Of a DNA stretch of 64,000 nucleotides, positions 11,289 to 20,257 are shown piece by piece. Within the stretch, counting starts at the first letter, position 1. Each line of letters opens with the position of its first letter. The translations under genes were made by a program, and so were the position numbers. Source of the DNA: Volucribacter psittacicida (lineage in GTDB: Bacteria; Pseudomonadota; Gammaproteobacteria; Enterobacterales; Pasteurellaceae); NCBI RefSeq assembly GCF_004339025.1, contig NZ_SMFT01000002.1:62001-126000 (forward strand). The letters are read 5' to 3'. The notes beneath the pieces are model-generated. The model worked only from the letters and a program-made list of their open reading frames with translations, was not told the DNA's origin and searched no databases.

Positions 11289-12677
11289 ATGACAACAACC
11301 TTTAAACCTGAGCTACTTTCGCCTGCAGGCTCATTAAAAAATATGCGTTATGCTTTTGCCTATGGTGCTGACGCAGTATATGCAGGACAGCCTCGCTATA
11401 GTTTGCGTGTACGCAATAATGAATTTAACCACGCTAACTTAAAAATCGGTATTGATGAAGCCCATGCTTTAGGAAAAAAGTTTTATGTAGTGATTAACAT
11501 TGCGCCACATAATTCAAAATTAAAAAGTTTTATCAAAGACCTTGAACCTATTGTGGCAATGCGACCTGATGCCTTTATTATGTCCGATCCCGGGTTGATT
11601 ATGTTAGTGAGAGAACATTTTCCACAAATGGATATTCATCTCTCCGTCCAAGCAAATGCCGTAAATTGGGCAACAGTAAAATTCTGGCATCAAATGGGTT
11701 TAACTCGCGTCATTCTCTCTCGTGAATTATCCCTAGAAGAAATTGCCGAAATTCGCCAAAAAGTGCCTGACATTGAACTTGAAATTTTTGTACATGGGGC
11801 ATTATGTATGGCATATTCTGGACGTTGCCTACTCTCGGGCTACATCAATAAACGTGATCCTAATCAAGGCACTTGTACTAATGCGTGCCGTTGGGAATAC
11901 AATGTTACCGAGGGGAAAGAAGATGAGGTAGGCAATATTATTGCTGAAAATCAACAAATTCCTATTACCAATGTCGCACCAACCCTAGGCGAAGGTGCAA
12001 CCACTAATAAAGTTTTCTTATTAACGGAAAACCAACGCCCCGATGAACAAATGTCCGCCTTTGAAGACGAACATGGCACCTACATTATGAATTCAAAAGA
12101 TCTACGTGCAGTACAACATGTTGAAAAACTGACCGCACTTGGTGTCCATTCATTGAAAATTGAAGGAAGAACAAAATCTTTTTATTATTGTGCCAGAACT
12201 GCCCAAGTTTATCGCAAAGCCATTGACGATGCCGCCGCAGGTAAACCTTTTGATGAAAGCCTTATGACAACCTTAGAATCTTTGGCACATCGTGGATACA
12301 CCGAAGGATTTTTACGCCGCCATACTCATGATGAATACCAAAATTATGATTATGGTTATTCCATTTCTGAACGCCAGCAATTTGTAGGGGAATTCACTGG
12401 CGTACGTAATCAAGAGGGATTAGCCGAAGTAGCGGTAAAAAATAAATTTTTAGTGGGCGATGAAGTAGAAATGATGACGCCAAAAGGCAACATCACATTT
12501 ACTATCCAACGTATGCTAAACCGCAAAAATCAGCAGGTTGAAGCGGGATTAGGTGATGGGCATTTTGTCTTTCTTGATGTACCAGAGGATATTGAGCTAA
12601 ATTATGCTTTATTAATGCGTAATTTAAACAATACCAATACAAGAAACCCACACCAAGAAAAAACAACAAAAAAGTAA
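11289..12677 (+). CDS. trhP: tRNA uridine-34 hydroxylase TrhP (YegQ), peptidase U32 family
   Basis: A 462-residue cytoplasmic protein of the U32 family. The sequence ELLSPAGSLKNMRYAFAYGADAVYAG opens the barrel, and ELEIFVHGALCMAYSGRCLLS plus CTNACRWEY provide conserved cysteines consistent with a metal or iron-sulfur site. E. coli TrhP makes 5-hydroxyuridine at position 34 of certain tRNAs using prephenate-derived substrate; earlier annotation called it a putative protease or collagenase. Length and motifs fit YegQ rather than the shorter YhbU/YhbV or the longer RlhA. A candidate small-RNA unit and tRNA-Ile2 follow directly. Gene and family are secure, enzymatic role by homology. Confidence 0.88.
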   Translation: MTTTFKPELLSPAGSLKNMRYAFAYGADAVYAGQPRYSLRVRNNEFNHANLKIGIDEAHALGKKFYVVINIAPHNSKLKSFIKDLEPIVAMRPDAFIMSDPGLIMLVREHFPQMDIHLSVQANAVNWATVKFWHQMGLTRVILSRELSLEEIAEIRQKVPDIELEIFVHGALCMAYSGRCLLSGYINKRDPNQGTCTNACRWEYNVTEGKEDEVGNIIAENQQIPITNVAPTLGEGATTNKVFLLTENQRPDEQMSAFEDEHGTYIMNSKDLRAVQHVEKLTALGVHSLKIEGRTKSFYYCARTAQVYRKAIDDAAAGKPFDESLMTTLESLAHRGYTEGFLRRHTHDEYQNYDYGYSISERQQFVGEFTGVRNQEGLAEVAVKNKFLVGDEVEMMTPKGNITFTIQRMLNRKNQQVEAGLGDGHFVFLDVPEDIELNYALLMRNLNNTNTRNPHQEKTTKK

Positions 12678-12687
12678 AAAAATAGTA

Positions 12688-12715
12688 TTGATTTTGTTAA
12701 AAATATGTTTATAAT
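12688..12715 (+). promoter_or_regulatory. sigma-70-type promoter after trhP
   Basis: TTGATT (12688-12693), a 16-base spacer and a perfect TATAAT (12710-12715) predict a start near 12722. It is not followed by an open reading frame but by a terminator 35-60 bases on. It may drive a small RNA (next entry). Confidence 0.5.
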
Positions 12716-12721
12716 TATCGC

Positions 12722-12785
12722 CATACCCTAAAAAAGTATGACTCCAAATATTTTAGCCTTTCAGTTTTTGAAAGGCTTTTTTTTG
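12722..12785 (+). ncRNA. candidate small RNA with its own promoter and terminator
   Basis: Between the promoter at 12688-12715 and the terminator at 12755-12785 lies a predicted transcript of about 62 nucleotides. It contains a 5' stem CATAC/GTATG, a single-stranded AT-rich middle, and a strong 3' hairpin with a U tail, the usual build of an Hfq-type small RNA. No known family is recognised. The alternative is simply the trhP terminator with a chance -10/-35 pair before it. Confidence 0.4.
12755..12785 (+). terminator. Rho-independent terminator
   Basis: Perfect 9-bp stem AGCCTTTCA (12755-12763) with TGAAAGGCT (12769-12777), a 5-base loop and a run of eight or more T. It ends trhP transcripts and the candidate small RNA. 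Confidence 0.9.
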
Positions 12786-12816
12786 CTTGAAATTCACGCA
12801 TTTAAATGAGAACGCA

Positions 12817-12845
12817 TAGACATCAAACAATTATTGCAATATAAT
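12817..12845 (+). promoter_or_regulatory. promoter of tRNA-Ile2
   Basis: TAGACA (12817-12822), a 17-base spacer and TATAAT (12840-12845) lie 18 bases before the mature tRNA 5' end. Confidence 0.65.
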
Positions 12846-12863
12846 TGCCAAGTTTTCATTTAT

Positions 12864-12939
12864 GCCCCCTTAGCTCAGTGGTTAGAGCAGGCGACTCATA
12901 ATCGCTTGGTCGCTGGTTCAAGTCCGGCAGGGGGCACCA
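12864..12939 (+). tRNA. tRNA-Ile2 (CAT anticodon, lysidine-dependent)
   Basis: A 76-base tRNA with encoded CCA. Its acceptor stem begins GCCCCCT, the anticodon loop is CTCATAA and the T loop is TTCAAGT. The anticodon CAT would normally be read as Met, but the body is nearly identical to E. coli ileX/ileY (D arm, anticodon stem GGCGA/TCGCT, variable loop) and unlike metT or the initiator. It should therefore be modified to lysidine-34 by TilS and read AUA codons. Confidence 0.9.
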
Positions 12940-12997
12940 ATCCTTTTTCCTCATGGCGATATTTTCTATTCTTGCTTTAATTTATTTGGAGTGATTC

Positions 12998-13354
12998 ATG
13001 TTCAATAGTTTAACCTTGCTTTATATTCATATTATCAGTGCCTATTCTAGTTTATTACTTTTTATAATGCGTAGTGCAATGCAATTTCATGGTAAAAACT
13101 GGCGATCCATAAAACTTTTAAAAATCCTACCGCACTTAACCGATACTTTATTACTAGCCAGCGGATTAGCCATTATTATTTTATTAGGGTACGGCTTACC
13201 TACTTGGTTAATAATCAAACTACTTTTATTAGTGGGGTATATTATTTTTGCAGCTAAAACACTTAGTAAAAAATCTTTAGGGCTTAATCCTATTCACTTT
13301 TCAATAGCCTGCGCTTGTTTTATTGGTGCTATGATTGTTGCTTATTTGCATTAA
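12998..13354 (+). CDS. SirB2-family membrane protein
   Basis: A 118-residue, very hydrophobic protein with four predicted membrane helices (about 5-25, 45-65, 68-86 and 98-117). The N-terminal LYIHIISAYSSLLLFIMRS and the middle KILPHLTDTLLLASGLAIII match the SirB2 family. The family is named after a Salmonella invasion-regulator locus, but its biochemical role is unknown. A GGAG ribosome site precedes the ATG. It stands alone between tRNA-Ile2 and a non-coding region; an internal USS copy at 13129-13137 lies inside the gene. Confidence 0.75.
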   Translation: MFNSLTLLYIHIISAYSSLLLFIMRSAMQFHGKNWRSIKLLKILPHLTDTLLLASGLAIIILLGYGLPTWLIIKLLLLVGYIIFAAKTLSKKSLGLNPIHFSIACACFIGAMIVAYLH

Positions 13355-13372
13355 TATTTGAAAAATAACTTA

Positions 13373-13416
13373 TATAATGGACAAAATATGAATTAACTAT
13401 TATTTTGTCTATTATA
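13373..13416. repeat. palindromic repeat with TATAATGGACAAAAT arms
   Basis: Left arm TATAATGGACAAAAT (13373-13387) and right arm ATTTTGTCTATTATA (13402-13416) are complementary at 14 of 15 positions, with a 14-base spacer. The arms match those of the 40-bp palindrome at 37411-37450 and the end at 7399. It lies just after the SirB2-like gene. Confidence 0.6.
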
Positions 13417-13919
13417 CCGAATATTGGCACTACCATGACAGGCTTAGTCAATAAAGGTGTTGTGAGCCGTATTGTAGTAAAAAAGCATAGAATTTATCCA
13501 ATGCAATGGAAACAACATCACAATAATCATCGTAATTCATTGCTTGTCTTAAACACTATTGAATAGCAGGCGTTTTGTTTTCTCGTTTAACATCGTTTTT
13601 CTTTCTACAATTCTATGCTCATACAATCGACTTAATATCTACTTCAGTAAGTGTATCCTTTGATATATATGATGCCTTTTGCTGGTAGCTATTCATTTGG
13701 AAAATCTTTGAGCACTTTCGCAATAAATTGGCTGAGATAATGGGGAAATTTTGCCGTTTTATTTATTCATTAATAATGAAATCGGATCGAACTCTAGTAT
13801 CGCTAACGCCTTCTATAATGTATCAATATTGAGTTCTCCAGATGAATTCATTGTTCAAAATATGTGATCTTCTGATTAAGCTCTCAGTTTTCTGCCGAAT
13901 TCACCCTTGCCATAAATAA
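13417..13919. other. unrecognised, probably degenerate DNA
   Basis: About 0.5 kb without a long open frame. On the minus strand a few 20-40 codon stretches look protein-like, for example 13859-13610 with several interrupting stops and the short MNYDDYCDVVSIALDKFYAF around 13530, suggesting a decayed gene. A 10-bp inverted repeat GCATAGAATT/AATTCTATGC spans 13485-13618. I recognise no family. Confidence 0.3.
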
Positions 13920-13953
13920 AAATTCTCGTGATTGAAAAATCTCACGAGAATTT
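13915..13953 (-). terminator. 12-bp hairpin, terminator-like on the minus strand
   Basis: Perfect stem AAATTCTCGTGA (13920-13931) with TCACGAGAATTT (13942-13953) and a 10-base loop. Read on the minus strand it ends in TTTTTATTTAT, so it could stop transcripts that pass the lpdA terminator, or be the end of a lost gene. Confidence 0.6.
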
Positions 13954-14030
13954 CGCTAATTGGCTTTTATGCAACTGCTACATAATACCGAAACTATAAA
14001 TTGGTAAAACAACTATATTACACCAACACC

Positions 14031-14070
14031 CAACAAAAAAGCACTCATTGATAATCCTCCGAGTGCTTTT
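14031..14070 (-). terminator. Rho-independent terminator of aceE-aceF-lpdA
   Basis: On the minus strand AAAAGCACTC (14070-14061) pairs with GAGTGCTTTT (14046-14037) and is followed by a run of T. It begins 20 bases after the lpdA stop codon. Confidence 0.88.
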
Positions 14071-14089
14071 ATAATTTACTTAAATCAGT

Positions 14090-15514
14090 CTATTTTTTCT
14101 TTTTTGCTTTTGGATTTGGTAGGTCGGTAATTGACCCCTCAAATACTTCAGCGGCAAGGCCTACGGATTCGTGTAGGGTTGGGTGTGCGTGGATAGTTAA
14201 AGCAAGATCTTCGGCATCACAACCCATTTCAATGGCTAAGCCAATCTCACCTAATAGTTCTCCACCGTTTGTCCCAACGATAGCACCACCAATAACACGA
14301 TGGCTATCTTTATCAAAGATTAATTTGGTCATACCATCAGCACAATCGGAGGCAATCGCACGTCCTGAGGCTGCCCAAGGGAATTTAGCAACTTCATAGT
14401 TAATTCCCTCAGCTTTACATTCTTTCTCGGTTTTACCTACCCATGCTACTTCTGGCTCAGTATAAGCAATAGATGGGATAACTTTTGGATCAAAATAATG
14501 TTTTTGCCCTGCAATCACTTCCGCCGCTACGTGTCCTTCATGTACCCCTTTATGGGCTAACATTGGTTGTCCGACAACATCACCAATGGCGAAAATATGT
14601 GGTACATTGGTACGCATTTGTTTGTCAGTGTGAATAAAACCACGCTCATCAACTTCTACACCTGCCACATGAGCATCAATAAGTTTACCATTTGGGGTAC
14701 GTCCAATAGCTACCAATACGGCATCATAACGGCGAGTTTCGTTGGCGGCTTTGCCTTCCATAGACACATAAATACCGTCTTGTTTAGCCTCTACGGCAGT
14801 AACTTTGGTTTCGAGCAATAAGTTAAATTTCTTCTCAATACGTTTAGTATAAATACCAACAACATCTTTATCAGCTGCTGGAATCACTTGGTCAAACATT
14901 TCTACTACGTCAATATTTGCCCCTAACGCATGATAAACTGTTCCCATTTCTAAACCGATAATACCACCGCCCATAATGAGAAGATTTTTTGGTACTTCTG
15001 TTAATTTTAAGGCGTCGGTTGAATCCCAAATGCGGGGATCTTCATGGGGAATAAATGGTAATTGAATTGGACGAGAGCCCGCAGCAATAATGGCATTATC
15101 AAAATGTACGGTTACTTCGCCTTCTTCGCCAGCCACAATAATAGAATTTGGTCCAGAGAATTTACCGTAACCATTTACCACTTGCACTTTACGTTGTTTT
15201 GCCATTCCAGCAAGACCGCCAGTTAATTGGCTAATGACTTTCTCTTTCCAGCTACGGATTTTATTAATATCAGTGGTTGGTTCGCCAAAGACGATACCAT
15301 GTTCGGCAAGAGATTTTGCTTCTTCAATGACTTTCGCAACATGTAATAAGGCTTTTGATGGGATACAGCCCACATTTAAACACACGCCACCTAGAGTAGA
15401 AAAGCGTTCAACAATCACGGTATCTAAACCTAAGTCAGCACAGCGGAAAGCAGCGGAATAACCTGCTGGGCCAGCGCCTAATACCACAACTTGAGTTTTT
15501 ATTTCTTTATTCAT
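14090..15514 (-). CDS. lpdA: dihydrolipoamide dehydrogenase LpdA (E3)
   Basis: FAD enzyme that reoxidises dihydrolipoyl groups of pyruvate dehydrogenase (and of 2-oxoglutarate dehydrogenase and glycine cleavage if present) with NAD. The 474 residues show the FAD fold VVVLGAGPAGYSAAF, the redox pair GGVCLNVGCIPSKALL (Cys45 and Cys50), the NAD fold LLIMGGGIIGLEMGTV, and the C-terminal dimer motif HAHPTLHE with the catalytic His. An upstream ATG would add 13 residues, but GAGGAAAG lies just before the ATG at 15514, so that start is used. It is the last gene of aceE-aceF-lpdA, 81 bases after aceF. The C-terminus is lysine-rich. Confidence 0.97.
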   Translation of the reverse strand: MNKEIKTQVVVLGAGPAGYSAAFRCADLGLDTVIVERFSTLGGVCLNVGCIPSKALLHVAKVIEEAKSLAEHGIVFGEPTTDINKIRSWKEKVISQLTGGLAGMAKQRKVQVVNGYGKFSGPNSIIVAGEEGEVTVHFDNAIIAAGSRPIQLPFIPHEDPRIWDSTDALKLTEVPKNLLIMGGGIIGLEMGTVYHALGANIDVVEMFDQVIPAADKDVVGIYTKRIEKKFNLLLETKVTAVEAKQDGIYVSMEGKAANETRRYDAVLVAIGRTPNGKLIDAHVAGVEVDERGFIHTDKQMRTNVPHIFAIGDVVGQPMLAHKGVHEGHVAAEVIAGQKHYFDPKVIPSIAYTEPEVAWVGKTEKECKAEGINYEVAKFPWAASGRAIASDCADGMTKLIFDKDSHRVIGGAIVGTNGGELLGEIGLAIEMGCDAEDLALTIHAHPTLHESVGLAAEVFEGSITDLPNPKAKKKK

Positions 15515-15595
15515 TTTCTTTCCTCGTAAAAATTTTGCGATTTTGCACCGCACTTTTACTGAAATTCATAATGGGCATAAATGCCCATTATTACA

Positions 15596-17497
15596 TTACA
15601 TCACTAAACGGCGTAAATCACTTAATACACCATTAATAAAGGTAATAAATCTTGCACCATCCGCACCATCAATCACGCGGTGATCGTAAGATAAAGATAA
15701 TGGTAACATTAAGCGAGGGGTGAATTCTTTACCATTCCAAACAGGGGTCATTTCAGACTTAGATACGCCTAAGATTGCTACTTCAGGCGCATTGACGATT
15801 GGAGTAAAGTGTGTACCGCCAATACCGCCTAAACTTGAAATAGTGAAGCAACCACCTTGCATATCGCTAGCGGTTAATTTACCTGCACGTGCTTTTTTCG
15901 ATACTTCGGCTAATTCACGCGATAATTCAATGATGCCTTTTTTATTAACATCTTTGAACACAGGTACCACTAATCCATTTGGTGTATCAACAGCGACACC
16001 GATATTAATGTATTTTTTCAAGGTTAGACGTTGTCCGTCTTCTGAAATTGAGCTGTTAAAACGTGGATAGGCTTCTAAGGCTTTGGCAGCCGCTTTCATA
16101 ATAAAGACAAGCGGTGTAATTTTTACCTCAAGTTTTTGTTTTTCAGCCAATACATTTTGCTCTTTACGGAATTTCTCTAGTTCGGTAATATCCGCTTTAT
16201 CCCATTGTGTTACATGCGGGATCATTACCCAGTTGCGGTGTAAATTTGCTCCAGAGATTTTTTGGATACGTCCTAATTCTACTTCTTCGGTTTCACCAAA
16301 TTTGCTGAAATCCACTTTCGGCCATGGTAATAAGCCTAAGCCTGCACCATTTGCCCCCGCAGATCCAGCTGAAGCAGATACGCTACCACTTTCTACCGCT
16401 TTGACCGCAGCTTTCACATAAGCCTGAACGTCTTCTTTTAAGATACGACCTTTACGTCCTGTGCCTTTTACTTTATCTAAGTTTACCCCAAACTCACGAG
16501 CTAAACGACGTACCACAGGTGTTGCGTGGGCAAAGGTTGAGGCAGAAGTGACTTCGTTTTGATCCGCCGCTGGTGTTGAAGCGGAACTTGCAGGTGCTGT
16601 TGAGGTAGTTGGAGCCTCAGCCTGTGGTTGAGAAGCTGTTGTGGTTTCTTCTTTAGCTGGTGCAGAACCTGCTACTTCAAATTTCATAATTAATGAACCT
16701 GTTGATACTTTATCGCCAGATTTCACTAAAATTTCTACTACTTTACCCGCAAATGGAGCTGGCACTTCCATTGAAGCTTTATCGCCCTCAACGGTAATTA
16801 AAGATTGTTCTTCTTCAACTTGATCGCCTACTGCTACCATAATTTCGGTAACATTCACTTCATCGCCACCAATATCAGGCACATTCACATCAACCACACC
16901 TGTTGTCGCTGGTGCCGCGGAAGTTTCTGTTGTTGATGAGCTAGCTTGTGTTGCCGTTGAGCTTGCCCCAGCCACTTCAAATTTCATAATTAATGAACCT
17001 GTTGATACTTTATCACCAGATTTCACTAAAATTTCTACCACTTTACCCGCAAACGGAGCAGGCACTTCCATTGAGGCTTTGTCGCCTTCAACGGTAATTA
17101 ATGATTGCTCTTCTTCAACTTGATCGCCGACAGCTACCATAATTTCAGTAACATTAACTTCATCACCACCAATATCAGGCACATGAACTTCAACTACTGA
17201 ACTTGTTTGTGGGGCTGATTGAGGTTGGCTTTCTGCTTGTGGTGCAGAAGTTTGTTGAGATTCACCGGCTTCTTCTAACACTAACATTGGTGTTCCAGTG
17301 GACACTTTATCGCCCACTTTTACCAAGACTTCTTTAACAACCCCCGCTTCGGGTGCTGGTACTTCCATTGAAGCCTTATCGCCTTCAACATTAATGACAC
17401 TTTGCTCAACTTCAATTTTATCGCCAGCTTTTACCATCACTTCTGTAACTGTAACTTCATCGCCACCGATATCAGGAATTTGAATTTGTTTTGACAT
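15596..17497 (-). CDS. aceF: pyruvate dehydrogenase E2, dihydrolipoamide acetyltransferase AceF
   Basis: Core of the pyruvate dehydrogenase complex that moves acetyl groups to CoA. In 633 residues there are three lipoyl domains with the [12 protein letters not shown] swinging-arm motif (lipoyl lysines 41, 140 and 240), Ala/Pro/Thr-rich linkers, a peripheral subunit-binding domain (about 325-362), and the catalytic domain ending [13 protein letters not shown] (His606). Lipoyl domains 2 and 3 are identical over 71 residues (107-177 and 207-277) although their DNA differs at about 14 silent positions. The length is as in E. coli (630). It lies between aceE and lpdA, 96 bases after aceE. Confidence 0.97.
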   Translation of the reverse strand: MSKQIQIPDIGGDEVTVTEVMVKAGDKIEVEQSVINVEGDKASMEVPAPEAGVVKEVLVKVGDKVSTGTPMLVLEEAGESQQTSAPQAESQPQSAPQTSSVVEVHVPDIGGDEVNVTEIMVAVGDQVEEEQSLITVEGDKASMEVPAPFAGKVVEILVKSGDKVSTGSLIMKFEVAGASSTATQASSSTTETSAAPATTGVVDVNVPDIGGDEVNVTEIMVAVGDQVEEEQSLITVEGDKASMEVPAPFAGKVVEILVKSGDKVSTGSLIMKFEVAGSAPAKEETTTASQPQAEAPTTSTAPASSASTPAADQNEVTSASTFAHATPVVRRLAREFGVNLDKVKGTGRKGRILKEDVQAYVKAAVKAVESGSVSASAGSAGANGAGLGLLPWPKVDFSKFGETEEVELGRIQKISGANLHRNWVMIPHVTQWDKADITELEKFRKEQNVLAEKQKLEVKITPLVFIMKAAAKALEAYPRFNSSISEDGQRLTLKKYINIGVAVDTPNGLVVPVFKDVNKKGIIELSRELAEVSKKARAGKLTASDMQGGCFTISSLGGIGGTHFTPIVNAPEVAILGVSKSEMTPVWNGKEFTPRLMLPLSLSYDHRVIDGADGARFITFINGVLSDLRRLVM

Positions 17498-17593
17498 GTT
17501 ATCTTACCTTTTTGTGTGTTTTCTAGTTCCTTAATTTAATTAAGAGAGGAATAATCCTATTCCCCTCTAATAAACTAAAAAACAAATTTCAGA

Positions 17594-20257
17594 TTATGCG
17601 TAAAGTGGGTTAATTTTATCTGCATCAATACCATATTTGGCAATGGCATCAGCAACCACTTTCTTATCAAGCGTACCTTGTTTAGCAAGCTCCGTTAAGG
17701 CTGCAATCACAACGTAATGCGCATTTACTTCAAAGTGCTCGCGTAAATTCTCACGACTATCAGAACGTCCGAAACCATCGGTTCCTAATACACGATAACT
17801 TTGGGCAGGTACATAAGCACGAACTTGCTCAGCAAAGAGTTTCATATAGTCTGTTGCTGCTACTGCTGGTGCATCATTCATAACTTGTGCAATATAAGGT
17901 ACACGATTTTCTGCTTCAGGATGCAAGAAATTATAACGATCAGCATCCGCACCTTCACGCGCTAATTCAGTAAATGAAGTGACTGAATACACATCTGAAG
18001 TCACGCCATATTCATCAGCGAGTAATTTCGCCGCTTCACGTACATGGCGTAAAATCGCTCCTGAACCTAATAACTGAACTTTACCTTTACCTTGACCATT
18101 TACTGTTTCAAATTTATAAATCCCTTTACGGATACCTTCTTCAGCACCTTTTGGCATAGCTGGTTGATCATAGGTTTCATTTAGAGTGGTGATGTAATAA
18201 TACACATCTTCTTGTGCTTCACCATACATACGGTTTACGCCATCTTGCATAATTACCGCCACTTCATAAGCAAAAGCTGGATCATAAGAAATACAGTTAG
18301 GGATGGTTAAAGATTGAATATGGCTATGACCATCTTCGTGTTGTAAACCTTCACCATTTAAGGTAGTACGTCCTGAAGTTCCACCGATCATAAACCCTCT
18401 TGCACGCTGATCGCCTGCTGCCCACATTAAATCACCCACACGTTGGAAACCAAACATCGAGTAATAAATAAAGAATGGGATCATTGGCACATCATTAGTA
18501 GAGTAAGAGGTTGCTGCCGCAAGCCAAGATGCTGTAGCACCTTGTTCATTAATTCCTTCTTGTAACACTTGACCATCAATCGCTTCACGATAATAAGCCA
18601 CTTGCTCACGATCTTGTGGAGTATAGTTTTGTCCATGTGGATTATAGATACCAATTTGACGGAATAAGCCTTCCATACCGAACGTACGAGCCTCATCAGC
18701 CAAAATAGGCACAATATGTTTACCCACAGATTTATTTTTCAAGAAGATATTTAATGAGCGAACAAACGCCATTGTGGTAGAAATTGGGCGAGCTTGTGCT
18801 TCAAATAATTGTGCAAAATCTTCCAAAGCGGGCACTTCCAACTTCTGAGTGAATTTCGGCAAACGTGTTGGTAAATAACCATTTAATGCCTGACGGCGTT
18901 CATGTAAATATTTATATTCTTCTGAACCTTCTTCAAATTTAATGTATGGTAATTTCTCAATTTCTTCATCAGAAACAGGGATATTGAAACGATCACGCAC
19001 ATATCTCACGCCGCTCATATCCATTTTTTTCACTTGGTGAGCAATATTACGTCCTTCTGCCGCTTCACCCATACCATAACCTTTAATGGTTTTCACCAAT
19101 AACACCACAGGTTTATCTTTCACTTGTTTTGCTTTATTAAATGCTGCAAACACTTTTAATGGATCATGACCACCACGATTTAATGCCCAAATTTCATCAT
19201 CAGTCATTTCTGCCACTAAAGCCGCGGTTTCAGGATAACGACCGAAGAAATGCTCACGCACATAAGCACCATCTTTTGATTTCAAGGTTTGATAATCGCC
19301 GTCAACCACTTCCATCATTAATTGTAATAATTTACCCGAAGTATCACGTTGCAATAAACGATCCCAACGACGCCCCCAAATCACTTTGATTACTTCCCAG
19401 CCAGCACCATTAAACAAGCCTTCTAATTCTTGAATAATTTTGCCATTCCCCGTTACAGGACCATCTAAACGCTGTAAGTTACAGTTAATAACGAAAACTA
19501 AGTTATCTAATTTCTCACGAGCTGCGAAAGAAATGCCGCCACGAGATTCAACTTCGTCCATCTCACCATCACCAAGGAACGCATAAACGGTTTGATCCGA
19601 AGTATCTTTTAAACCACGATGATGTAAATATTTTAAGAAACGTGCTTGATAAATGGCATTCAATGGCCCTAACCCCATTGATACCGTTGGGAATTGCCAA
19701 AATTCTGGCATTAATTTCGGGTGCGGATAAGAAGATAAACCTTTACCATGCACTTCTTGACGGAAGTTATCAAGTTGTTCTTCCGTTAAACGCCCTTCTA
19801 AAAAGGCACGAGCATAGATCCCCGGAGAGATATGTCCTTGGAAAAAGACTAAATCACCACCATTTTTCTCTGTACGCGCTTTAAAGAAATGGTTAAAACA
19901 TACTTCATAGATCGTTGCGGCTGATTGGTAGGAAGACATATGTCCACCTAATTCAAGATCTTTCTTAGAAGCACGTAATACAGTCATAATCGCATTCCAA
20001 CGAATGGCACCACGAATACGACGTTCTAAATCAAGATTTCCCGGATAATTAGGCTCTTCTGAAGTGGGAATAGTATTAATATAATCGGTAGTTGTTCCTG
20101 TTGGTAAAGCAACATTATTAGCACGAGCATGCTGCATCACTTGCTCAATAATAAATTGTGCTCTTTCAACACCTTCTTCGCGAATTACTGAATCGATTGC
20201 CAACAACCAATCGTTGGTTTCAATCGGATCCACGTCATGCTTAACCATATCTGACAT
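17594..20257 (-). CDS. aceE: pyruvate dehydrogenase E1 AceE
   Basis: Thiamin-diphosphate enzyme that decarboxylates pyruvate and acetylates the E2 lipoyl group. Its 887 residues equal the E. coli homodimeric E1. It shows the N-terminal E2-contact segment DPIETNDWLLAIDSVIREEG, the pairing SSYPHPKLMPEFWQFPTVSMGLG, the TPP/Mg motif GDGEMDEVESRGGISFAA, and EGLQHEDGHSHI. Two ATGs lie at 20263 and 20257; AAGGAAA sits right on the first and about 6 bases before the second, so 20257 is chosen. It is the first gene of the operon. No pdhR regulator gene precedes it, unlike E. coli; about 490 bases of non-coding DNA separate it from coaBC. Confidence 0.97.
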   Translation of the reverse strand: MSDMVKHDVDPIETNDWLLAIDSVIREEGVERAQFIIEQVMQHARANNVALPTGTTTDYINTIPTSEEPNYPGNLDLERRIRGAIRWNAIMTVLRASKKDLELGGHMSSYQSAATIYEVCFNHFFKARTEKNGGDLVFFQGHISPGIYARAFLEGRLTEEQLDNFRQEVHGKGLSSYPHPKLMPEFWQFPTVSMGLGPLNAIYQARFLKYLHHRGLKDTSDQTVYAFLGDGEMDEVESRGGISFAAREKLDNLVFVINCNLQRLDGPVTGNGKIIQELEGLFNGAGWEVIKVIWGRRWDRLLQRDTSGKLLQLMMEVVDGDYQTLKSKDGAYVREHFFGRYPETAALVAEMTDDEIWALNRGGHDPLKVFAAFNKAKQVKDKPVVLLVKTIKGYGMGEAAEGRNIAHQVKKMDMSGVRYVRDRFNIPVSDEEIEKLPYIKFEEGSEEYKYLHERRQALNGYLPTRLPKFTQKLEVPALEDFAQLFEAQARPISTTMAFVRSLNIFLKNKSVGKHIVPILADEARTFGMEGLFRQIGIYNPHGQNYTPQDREQVAYYREAIDGQVLQEGINEQGATASWLAAATSYSTNDVPMIPFFIYYSMFGFQRVGDLMWAAGDQRARGFMIGGTSGRTTLNGEGLQHEDGHSHIQSLTIPNCISYDPAFAYEVAVIMQDGVNRMYGEAQEDVYYYITTLNETYDQPAMPKGAEEGIRKGIYKFETVNGQGKGKVQLLGSGAILRHVREAAKLLADEYGVTSDVYSVTSFTELAREGADADRYNFLHPEAENRVPYIAQVMNDAPAVAATDYMKLFAEQVRAYVPAQSYRVLGTDGFGRSDSRENLREHFEVNAHYVVIAALTELAKQGTLDKKVVADAIAKYGIDADKINPLYA

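Noticed and set aside
12864-12939. tRNA-Met call from the CAT anticodon
   Set aside because: The body matches E. coli ileX/ileY, not elongator or initiator tRNA-Met, so it is tRNA-Ile2.
16641-16823. Repeated units on the minus strand near 16.7 and 17.0 kb considered as a tandem DNA repeat or CRISPR-like array
   Set aside because: They are two coding repeats (lipoyl domains) of aceF, 300 bases apart, with only silent differences.
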